Shown here: positions 1 through 6,067 of the stretch, in pieces
How the letters are laid out: each line of letters opens with the position of its first letter
Position numbering within the stretch: position 1 is the stretch's first letter
Assembly: GCA_029262095.1 (NCBI GenBank)
Contig: JAJDAB010000006.1
Span: forward strand, 1-8,530
DNA length: 8,530 nt
Source: Candidatus Hydrogenedentota bacterium
Lineage (GTDB): Bacteria; Hydrogenedentota; Hydrogenedentia; Hydrogenedentales; SLHB01
Direction of reading: 5' to 3'
Program-made: the position numbers and the translations under genes
The notes under the pieces: model-generated
Told to the model about the DNA's origin: nothing
The model's input: the letters and a program-made list of their open reading frames with translations, nothing else
Database searches by the model: none

Positions 1-44
1 CTGTGGCTGAAGCGGTTTGAACCAGAGATTGTCGAGATCGTTCG
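1..44 (-). other. Window-edge sequence downstream of the chimera stop codon
   Basis: This short stretch follows the TAG of the chimeric surface protein/pseudopilin gene on the minus strand. No terminator hairpin is visible before the edge. Two minus-strand frames remain open to the edge. One is shifted +2 relative to the chimera and reads ENGIREWGVANDLDNLWF, which looks protein-like but has no ATG, GTG or TTG start after its last upstream stop. The other contains a GTG just before the TAG. It may be the start of the next operon gene, or the true C-terminus of the pseudopilin after a frameshift; too little is present to decide. Confidence 0.25.
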
Positions 45-2363
45 CTACCCCCCACTCGCGTATCCCGTTTTCGGTCCGGAATCGAAAAATCGATTGTTCT
101 CAGGCCCAAACCAACCGACACCCCACCGCCGGTTGTTGCCGTCGTAAACGTTGGAAACGGGTGCGAATGACCACTTTTCGCTGGTCACGTGCCCGTCGCA
201 CCAGATCACCGTGACGCGGCCGTAATGGCGAAAGTGCAGGCTGGGCGACGACAATCCAAACGCGGAATTCCCCTTAGGCGCATCCTCCGACACGAAATGC
301 GGCGGCTCCAGAAACCCGTATTCGATTAGATCCGGGCCCTCCGGCAAAGCCGCATCCGCAAACATGATGGTCTCGCCCGGGTGCATTACACGGGAGTCGA
401 TCGTTGTTTGTTTCGGCGCTTTCAGGAAATCGTTCATATAAAACGTCCCGCCGATGTACGCCATGTTGTACCCGTACCCGCCCGTACCTGATTCAAAGGC
501 ATTTGAAACTTCGCCACGCTGTTTGAATTCGGAGAACACAGGGCACTCCTTCACCCGCGCGTCGGGGAGATACTCCGAGAGCGGTCCCCGCTTCGGATCG
601 AAATCGCTGTTTCCGTCCGACGTTGCGCGTTCGCCGTGCCATCGGGTGCGTCCGCCAAATCCATCGTTGATGTCCGGCGCGGCAGGAACGTAGCGGCCGC
701 CATTCTCGTCCGCGAACATCGTGTTCGCGAGATAGAGTTGCCGCAGATTGTTGATGCACTGCGATTGCCGGGCCTGCATGCGCGCGCGTGACAACGCCGG
801 CAAGAGTAACGCGGCCAACACGCCGATGATGCCGATGACCACGAGCAACTCTATCAACGTGAAGCCACGTCTACTGTTTGCGCGAATCCGCTCCTTCTTG
901 CGATTGGACGTTCGAGTGAATAGAAAATGTGAAACACCAGCGCACAGCATTACGAAGACTAGCGCGCCATAACCCAGCGACAACGCGATTTCGCCGCTGC
1001 CCGCTTGCCCGGCGAGTATGAACGTGCCTGAAAACTGCGATCGAAACGTAACCGTGTTGGACAAGATGTTCAGGCTGACCGCCATTATGCCCGTTTGCAC
1101 CCATTGGCCACCCTGGAGACGGAACGGCTGCAACGATGGCTCATGCAATCCGACGATTTCGCCACCGTTATACGGAATCGTAATCTCTGCGGCCTCGATT
1201 TCCGCGGCTAAGAAGTCGGCCTCGCTCGTAGCGATATTCCGCAACGTTGCGCTCGCGAAATACCCGGTAGGCAACGTCGCGCCTGGGTCGGTAGGAATCA
1301 GGAGATCGACCGCAACATTCGGATTCCGGGGCAACGCAACACGCGGTCCAGATGAAAACAATCGCAGCCTCGTCCCAAATCCGTCGGCCGCTTGGCCAAG
1401 CAAGTCACCCGCGTTCACGCCGCCCTCGTTCGTCGGCACCTCCAGAGGCAAGACCGTGCTCTCGCGCCTTGCAGGGTCGGTCCCGGCGACACGCATTTCA
1501 TAATCATCGAGAATGCCGTCCGTATCCGTGTCGATGTCCGCCGCGACATCCGCCACCGCGACAATCTCTGTAGACGCGTGCGCCAATGCAAACATAAAGC
1601 GATCCACAAAGTTTGTCAGCCGGATAAAGTGGAATTCGGTGATGCCCGCTGGCGCGCCTAGGCCATCGACCGCCCAGGCGATATCAAACCCATCGCCTCC
1701 CCCACTCCGACTCGTAATGCCCACCTCGAACGGATTGTCCGGACGCAGGTAGTTGTCCAGATACTTGGGCATCGTCGGCGTCAATTCCGCGTAGCCCCAG
1801 TTGAACTCGACCTCGTTGTTCGCTGGATTCGCATCCGTTGAATTGGGGTTGCGAACGCGTCCGGCCAGCAACGTATTCACGAAAGGTGATTCGTTGTCTT
1901 CGCCGTCCGGTTCACCCACCGACGGAAACGGCGTTGGTGCAAATGCTCGACTGCCTGGGATTAAATACCAAGCGTCGTCGGCCAAACCGTTGCCATTCGC
2001 ATCACGGCTGATTTCGATGATAGCCGGCTCTTGAAACTTTCGTTGTGGATCGCCGCCCACAAAAAATGTATTCCCGTAAACTATACAGTCCAACCCCATG
2101 GGATTCGCCGGATCGTCGATAACCGCAGTATCGAATTTGAGAACTAACGATCCGCCTTGTTCGCCTAGCGTAACCAACGAACTATTATCAGGGGCAAGTC
2201 CGCCGCCGCCGATCGGCTCGCCGATGGCTTTCGACGCATCATCAAAACCGGATACCGGATTCACTGGCACGTACGCAACGACCGAGTCCGCCCACGGGTC
2301 CTCAGCAGCGGCCACGAAGGCCGCTGCCGAAACTAGCATTCCGAATAGGACCGCGCGAATCAT
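45..2363 (-). CDS. Secreted cobalamin-locus-type surface protein fused to a type IV pseudopilin
   Basis: Residues 1-20 form a signal peptide (MIRAVLFGMLVSAAAFVAAA). Residues about 21-275 form an exported domain containing GFDDASKAIGEP, DANGNGLADDAWY (121-133), GDGFDIAWAVD (223-233) and STEIVAVADV. From memory, this pattern matches the 'cell surface protein' family found beside BtuB/BtuG in Bacteroidetes B12 loci. DTDTDGILDDYE (279-290) is a calcium-type acidic repeat. A second beta-rich region (about 300-455) ends in a hydrophobic helix (about 459-482) and a basic tail (TRTSNRKKERIR). The frame continues without a stop into RRG|FTLIELLVVIG (498-511), with E505 at mature position +5, then LLPALSRARMQARQSQCINNLRQL and an H713-X9-D723-G724 motif, as in planctomycete-type pseudopilins. 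The ATG overlaps the upstream TGA (ATGA), so translation is probably coupled. The chimera is the oddity: each half looks complete. Alternatives are a lost stop codon, a sequencing error, or a genuine precursor cut by prepilin peptidase. The domain calls are firm; the cobalamin role is inferred. Confidence 0.85.
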   Translation of the reverse strand: MIRAVLFGMLVSAAAFVAAAEDPWADSVVAYVPVNPVSGFDDASKAIGEPIGGGGLAPDNSSLVTLGEQGGSLVLKFDTAVIDDPANPMGLDCIVYGNTFFVGGDPQRKFQEPAIIEISRDANGNGLADDAWYLIPGSRAFAPTPFPSVGEPDGEDNESPFVNTLLAGRVRNPNSTDANPANNEVEFNWGYAELTPTMPKYLDNYLRPDNPFEVGITSRSGGGDGFDIAWAVDGLGAPAGITEFHFIRLTNFVDRFMFALAHASTEIVAVADVAADIDTDTDGILDDYEMRVAGTDPARRESTVLPLEVPTNEGGVNAGDLLGQAADGFGTRLRLFSSGPRVALPRNPNVAVDLLIPTDPGATLPTGYFASATLRNIATSEADFLAAEIEAAEITIPYNGGEIVGLHEPSLQPFRLQGGQWVQTGIMAVSLNILSNTVTFRSQFSGTFILAGQAGSGEIALSLGYGALVFVMLCAGVSHFLFTRTSNRKKERIRANSRRGFTLIELLVVIGIIGVLAALLLPALSRARMQARQSQCINNLRQLYLANTMFADENGGRYVPAAPDINDGFGGRTRWHGERATSDGNSDFDPKRGPLSEYLPDARVKECPVFSEFKQRGEVSNAFESGTGGYGYNMAYIGGTFYMNDFLKAPKQTTIDSRVMHPGETIMFADAALPEGPDLIEYGFLEPPHFVSEDAPKGNSAFGLSSPSLHFRHYGRVTVIWCDGHVTSEKWSFAPVSNVYDGNNRRWGVGWFGPENNRFFDSGPKTGYASGG
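47..887 (-). other. Pseudopilin module inside the chimera (prepilin cleavage site at 861-866)
   Basis: The prepilin peptidase site falls between G500 (codon 866-864) and F501 (863-861). The preceding residues are basic (RANSRRG), giving a leader of the usual charge. The hydrophobic N-helix FTLIELLVVIGIIGVLAALL is canonical. The upstream helix (459-482) would return the chain to the cytoplasm, so the cleavage site would lie on the cytoplasmic face, where prepilin peptidases act. An AAGAAGGAG sequence (minus strand, 899-891) sits 3 nt before an in-frame ATT codon (887-885). It may be the relic, or the working remnant, of an independent start giving an 8-residue leader. Confidence 0.75.
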
Positions 2364-3379
2364 GACGCACGCAATACTTTGCGACGTAGGGCAACGGCCA
2401 CGAGCGCACCGGACAGCAGTATCATTCCAACTATTCCCGAGGCGGGCAAGAAATCAAACATGCTATCGCTTATGAAACCCTTCGTATCGAACGATGGTGA
2501 AAATTGAGCGCCGGTACCCAGGACTCTACCGTCCGCTTCGCTGTACGCGACAAGAAAGTTAAATGTACCCGTACCAGATGGATCGACTAATCCATCGGAC
2601 GTGGCGCTCGCCACATCCACGAACTGCAGTCCGCCGAATCCACCAAATACAAGTGTTCGTTCCGGGGTCAACGCACCTGGCCCGCCGGTGCTAAATGTTC
2701 CAAACGTCGACAAAGTACTCCAAGCAACTGGCGTCGACGTATTGTATGCATTCACGATATCTGGAACCGCGATCGTGCGGGTCTCACCGGTAAGGCCGTC
2801 CGTCAAGTACAAGACTTGCAAGAACGAATCGAGCACACACATCGCGGATGCGCCACCTTTCGCAGAAACCACCGTGCGCACGGTGGGCACCATGGTCGAA
2901 ATATCGATGAGGATTAATTCCGCTTCAAAATCGAATGGTCCCGGGCCAACGAAGAATGCCCGGTCGACAACGACCTGGGTCGCATTGATCCATTCGCCGA
3001 AGAAATCACTCCCAGAGGTCAACAACGGCGCTCCCGCATCCGCTGGGGCATTCGCGTCGAATAACCACAATTCGCCAGTGAAACCTGCGCCTACTAGGCA
3101 TGTATGCCCGTCAGGGTTGACAGCGATGATAGCGGGATCGCCTGTGTATCCCGTCGCGACGTTGGTATATGCATTCGCGCTGACGGCGTCTTGAATCCAA
3201 ATGTTCGTTCCGTCATACGCGATGAAGCGGCCATCGCCAAGCGTGTCGGCCACGACGCCGAATGCAGTTGACGCTGGGAAACCGGTTTGTTCCGAAAACG
3301 ATGGCAACGGATCGGCAATCGCTGCTGTGCTTATGATCAGACAGAGCGCTGCATAGGCGCATTTCACGTGTGTATTCAT
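2360..3379 (-). CDS. Secreted beta-propeller-like surface protein with C-terminal sorting/anchor tail
   Basis: The 339-residue product has a signal peptide (residues 1-22, probable cleavage after AIA). The body (about 23-300) contains repeated strand-turn units such as GDGRFIAYDGTNIWIQDA, IIAVNPDGHTCLVGAG, ELWLFDAN, LILIDI, LYLTDGLTGETRTIAVP and GGLQFVDVAS. This is the look of a YncE/YVTN-type beta-propeller with about six or seven blades. The C-terminus is tripartite: LPASG (311-315), a hydrophobic helix (316-331) and RRKVLR, resembling PEP-CTERM or other exosortase/rhombosortase-type tails. It lies directly downstream of a cobalamin riboswitch, is the first gene of the operon, and overlaps the next gene by ATGA. 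AGGAGG (3391-3386) lies 6 nt before the ATG, which supports this start. Because of the riboswitch, a functional analogue of BtuG (the surface propeller that binds cobalamin in Bacteroides) is an attractive inference. Sequence similarity to BtuG was not tested; another secreted propeller is possible. Confidence 0.8.
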   Translation of the reverse strand: MNTHVKCAYAALCLIISTAAIADPLPSFSEQTGFPASTAFGVVADTLGDGRFIAYDGTNIWIQDAVSANAYTNVATGYTGDPAIIAVNPDGHTCLVGAGFTGELWLFDANAPADAGAPLLTSGSDFFGEWINATQVVVDRAFFVGPGPFDFEAELILIDISTMVPTVRTVVSAKGGASAMCVLDSFLQVLYLTDGLTGETRTIAVPDIVNAYNTSTPVAWSTLSTFGTFSTGGPGALTPERTLVFGGFGGLQFVDVASATSDGLVDPSGTGTFNFLVAYSEADGRVLGTGAQFSPSFDTKGFISDSMFDFLPASGIVGMILLSGALVAVALRRKVLRAS

Positions 3380-3385
3380 TTGTAG

Positions 3386-3452
3386 CCTCCTCGGGTCCGG
3401 CGGCGGCTTCGCGGCTGAAACCGGATCCAGTAAATGATTCTCAATGAGGAGG
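3386..3452 (-). promoter_or_regulatory. Shine-Dalgarno-sequestering hairpin (riboswitch expression platform)
   Basis: On the minus-strand transcript, CCUCCUC (3452-3446) is perfectly complementary to GAGGAGG (3392-3386), which contains the ribosome binding site of the propeller gene. Immediately inside it, GGAUCCGG (3428-3421) pairs with CCGGACCC (3400-3393) with a single A.C mismatch. The two 3' arms are contiguous, so the helices can stack and bury the Shine-Dalgarno. This is what a translational OFF state of a cobalamin riboswitch should look like. The pairing is directly visible; its coupling to ligand binding is inferred. Confidence 0.65.
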
Positions 3453-3489
3453 AAAAGTTAGGCAGGTAAACAAGCGGTAGGCGTGTTCC

Positions 3490-3519
3490 TGCTGCAACTC
3501 TTCCCGCGAAGTTGCTGCA
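3490..3519 (-). promoter_or_regulatory. Small hairpin between aptamer and ribosome binding site
   Basis: On the minus strand, GCAACT (3515-3510) pairs with AGTTGC (3499-3494) around a 10-nt loop. Three more pairs (TGC/GCA) follow beyond an A.A mismatch. It lies just 3' of the P1 helix of the aptamer, where cobalamin riboswitches often carry the P13 stem whose loop contacts L5. No U-tract follows, so it is not an intrinsic terminator. Assignment as P13 is a guess from position. Confidence 0.4.
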
Positions 3520-3529
3520 TGGTCTTGCT

Positions 3530-3680
3530 ACGCTGTGGGCAGGTCTTCTGGCTTCCGGATCATTCGAATTCCCACGCCTTCCCATCCAACTGGACAGTGG
3601 CATCGTGTGGAAACTCGTCCCCGGTTACAGCAGCGCGACTGCGACGGATTTGCACCGTTCTTCCCTTCACCCGCGAGCGT
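3530..3680 (-). promoter_or_regulatory. Cobalamin (adenosylcobalamin-type) riboswitch aptamer
   Basis: Read on the minus strand, the conserved core elements appear in order: GGGAA (3665-3661), CGGUGCAAAUCCG (the B12-box type stem-loop), GCUGUAACCGGGGACGA, GCCACUG, GGGAAGGCGUGGGAA, and GAAGCCAGAAGACCUGCCC (ending at 3537). Outer helix P1 is formed by ACGCU (3680-3676) and AGCGU (3534-3530), with a P2-like pairing of GGGU and GCCC inside it. These are the hallmark sequences of the cobalamin riboswitch family, which normally represses B12 uptake or synthesis genes when the coenzyme is abundant. It lies in the same orientation as, and about 150 nt upstream of, the propeller gene. Confidence 0.95.
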
Positions 3681-3760
3681 TTGGGTTTGATTTTGTCGGC
3701 AATCCCTCCGTAGTTGAGAGCGATACAACAATCACTCAATTCAATATCAAATCGAATTCG

Positions 3761-3789
3761 AGTATAGGAGTACTTTTTGAACCAGTCAA
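3761..3789 (-). promoter_or_regulatory. Sigma70-type promoter of the riboswitch operon
   Basis: On the minus strand a -35 box TTGACT (3789-3784) and a -10 box TATACT (3766-3761) are separated by exactly 17 bp. Transcription would begin near 3754, about 75 nt before the aptamer P1 helix. The promoter lies just past the stop codon of the upstream GH42-like gene, so the B12-controlled operon has its own start and need not rely on read-through. Confidence 0.75.
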
Positions 3790-3814
3790 CGGAGGCAAGC
3801 GCGTGTGATCGCGT

Positions 3815-6034
3815 TCAAGACCCACCGGCCGGTTTTGCTTCCGGTTTCAAGCGGAAAATGGCGGTTTCTCCGCCCGCCATAGGCACCGTGAGAAATCGCC
3901 TGGGCGGCCAACCCCGCGCCGGATTGAGAACATCCTCGACCGAGCATTGGATGCCCAGGTCGAAAAGCCGCTCGCCTGGCTCCTCCGCGTGAACCGCCAT
4001 CATGCCCCTCCCGAGGTGCATGGTTTGTTGAACGGGCCGTTCAGTCGTCTCGACAAAAACATGTACTTCCGCGATCTGCAACACTTCGCGCAATAGGCCC
4101 GGCGGCAATGTTGGCTCGGCGATGTAGACGGAAGTCCAATCCGGCTCTTCGTCCTCGCCGAAAAAACGAATGGCCGCACTGACTTTATCCGAAGCGCGAT
4201 AAAGCGCGATGGTGCTGGCGTCTTCATCGTCGATGAAAAACAACGAATTCAACGCGATGCTCTCGCCGAACGTAGCGTCTTTCTCTATCCAAGGACTTAC
4301 TAATGCCGACTTCGATCCTGCTGTCGCGCCGGACGGAAAACTTCGCACGTTCATTCCCACGATATCGCTCACGTTCTCATGCGCGGACTCAGGCCCAATA
4401 ATGCCCGGCGCGTACATCCAAATTGCAGTCGCCTTCTCGCGTTCCAATTTTCGACGAAGGCGCAAGCGATCCGGTGCAGTGAGTTCAAACGCGTTTAGAA
4501 ACAGGTAAGCCTTCGCGGGATCCGCACGGCCTTGAAGAACATCATGCAGCAAACAAAATCGGACCGGAACTCCTGCGCGCAATACACTATCCCGCACACC
4601 CTCGATCAACGACGTAGAGACCGCGGACGTATCAGAGAGATAGGCGAGACTCGGTTCATCCACCACCACCGCCAACGGGCTAATTGCCCCAATCGACGAG
4701 CCATAACCATCTACAAGGAAATGGTTTACGTGATCGCCCATAACATCCCGCATGCTTCCAAAACGACCCCACATTTCCGAATCCAGCAACGCCCCCATTC
4801 CAGACGGATCGGCCGGAGCGTAACTGATTCCGTGAATCAATGCGGCCGAAAAGTTTCTGCGTTGAACGTGGTAAACCTGCTCGCTCACAGATGCGGTGGG
4901 AGCCGCCCGTTCAGCATTCCGCTCCAATCCCGTGCGCGTGTCATCGAGGTGGATCCATTCCTTACCGCGTACGGCCGCCGCCGTTACCGGTCCGATAAAG
5001 CCGCCCGCGCCGCCGACTCCGCGTCCGGTGCTCGATACCGGTGCGAAGATTCCGTCTACATTCTTGTCATCCAATAGCCGGGCCAACGCGCCGTGGCCAT
5101 CTGCGCCGCCTAGCGAATATCCATACGGAAGGTAGACCGCTCTTTGTTTACCGAATGCGGACTTGGTCTCGGCGGCCAAAAACTGTAGCGCATCGCCGAC
5201 GGCGCGAATCGCAAATTTTGCGTACTCGACATGGAGAGATCGCTCAAATGGTGCAACAGTCTCCGAATTGTCCGGGACGCTGACGGTCTCAATACCGCCT
5301 GTGGATTCCACCAACTCCTGAAGCTGAGCATCGCTAGATGTTCGCGATGCCAGCCACGTGCGAAAAGCGTTTGTATTCGATTCTGTTTTATCGAGCATCA
5401 TCGACGCCCCCCACGCATGAATCGAATCTGATCGCAATACGACACCCCGAACTCGGGGCAGCGTATTTTCTACCGTTAACCATTCCGCCGCGGCCCGCAA
5501 CGCACTCGCGACATCACTCCGCCAACGCTCGTGCGCCAGAGACGCGAATTCCGTCGAGTTGTCTGGATCAGCGACTCGCGCCGACGGGTTTTCTGCCAAC
5601 CATGTTGCGGGAGGCGCCACACGTAAATCTAGGATTACATCTGTTTCAGGCGCTGCATCCATGATACGACGAACAGGTTCAAACGCGTCCACGTACTTGA
5701 GTCCGTGGCCCAGCCACGGCAAATTCACGGGGACAATGCACGCATCAACACCGACCGCCTCGGCCAAACGTGCTTCCTCCAACACCACATCGGCGATGGG
5801 CAATCGATCCCAACCGAGATAGGCGTAGAAATGTTGTGGATTCTTTGGGCTTTGTTGCGATGCATCGACAGGTGCCGATGCTGAATCGTTCCGGGAGGAG
5901 CGTTTCTCGACGGCATTCGTAGGCGCGTCTCTTCCTCCGAGCCAAAGTCCCGCATAGGCTGCCGCGGTGATCACAGCGATACCGCCGATGACATGCGGAG
6001 CGATACTTATAAATGTGGATAGACGACTACTCAT
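3815..6034 (-). CDS. Membrane-anchored GH42-like (beta-galactosidase-family) TIM-barrel protein
   Basis: The predicted product is 739 residues. It has one N-terminal membrane helix (about residues 12-35 counted from the TTG at 6040), a polar linker to about 68, and a probable TIM barrel (about 70-440) opening with FYAYLGWDRLP. Family-like segments are AFRTWLASRTSSDAQLQELVES (225-246), EWIHLDDTRTGL (361-372) and QVYHVQRRNFSAALIHGISY (388-407), where related proteins usually read 'E-x-D-T-R-T' followed by an RRNFA segment. A GATase-like trimerisation-type domain follows (about 455-550: PLAVVVDEPSLAYLSD, AYLFLNAFELT), then a beta-rich C-terminus. It is probably periplasmic or surface-facing. I see no clear acid/base glutamate where GH42 enzymes carry one (VLRSDSIHAWG, 201-211), so it may be inactive or diverged. 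The ATG at 6034 is preferred to the TTG at 6040; no strong ribosome site is visible at either. It follows the GT2 gene by 33 bp, probably in one operon. The exact substrate is unknown. Confidence 0.75.
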   Translation of the reverse strand: MSSRLSTFISIAPHVIGGIAVITAAAYAGLWLGGRDAPTNAVEKRSSRNDSASAPVDASQQSPKNPQHFYAYLGWDRLPIADVVLEEARLAEAVGVDACIVPVNLPWLGHGLKYVDAFEPVRRIMDAAPETDVILDLRVAPPATWLAENPSARVADPDNSTEFASLAHERWRSDVASALRAAAEWLTVENTLPRVRGVVLRSDSIHAWGASMMLDKTESNTNAFRTWLASRTSSDAQLQELVESTGGIETVSVPDNSETVAPFERSLHVEYAKFAIRAVGDALQFLAAETKSAFGKQRAVYLPYGYSLGGADGHGALARLLDDKNVDGIFAPVSSTGRGVGGAGGFIGPVTAAAVRGKEWIHLDDTRTGLERNAERAAPTASVSEQVYHVQRRNFSAALIHGISYAPADPSGMGALLDSEMWGRFGSMRDVMGDHVNHFLVDGYGSSIGAISPLAVVVDEPSLAYLSDTSAVSTSLIEGVRDSVLRAGVPVRFCLLHDVLQGRADPAKAYLFLNAFELTAPDRLRLRRKLEREKATAIWMYAPGIIGPESAHENVSDIVGMNVRSFPSGATAGSKSALVSPWIEKDATFGESIALNSLFFIDDEDASTIALYRASDKVSAAIRFFGEDEEPDWTSVYIAEPTLPPGLLREVLQIAEVHVFVETTERPVQQTMHLGRGMMAVHAEEPGERLFDLGIQCSVEDVLNPARGWPPRRFLTVPMAGGETAIFRLKPEAKPAGGS

Positions 6035-6067
6035 TGACAAATCATTTGGGTGAAGAAGCGATCTTGC

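Noticed and set aside
1018..1503. Plus-strand open frame of 161 codons
   Set aside because: It lies wholly antisense to the chimera's exported domain, has no protein-like motifs, and the minus-strand frame has clear domains throughout.
2601..3194. Plus-strand open frame of 197 codons
   Set aside because: It is antisense to the beta-propeller gene; its composition is a by-product of the minus-strand codon use and no start signals are seen.
3490..3519. Hairpin after the riboswitch as an intrinsic terminator
   Set aside because: No run of U follows it on the minus strand; the anti-Shine-Dalgarno pairing explains control better.
3481..3713. Small open frames on both strands across the riboswitch region
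   Set aside because: The region is fully explained by the cobalamin aptamer and leader; the frames have no ribosome sites or protein-like composition.
4532..5077. Plus-strand open frame of 181 codons
   Set aside because: It is antisense to the GH42-like gene and low in recognisable protein features.
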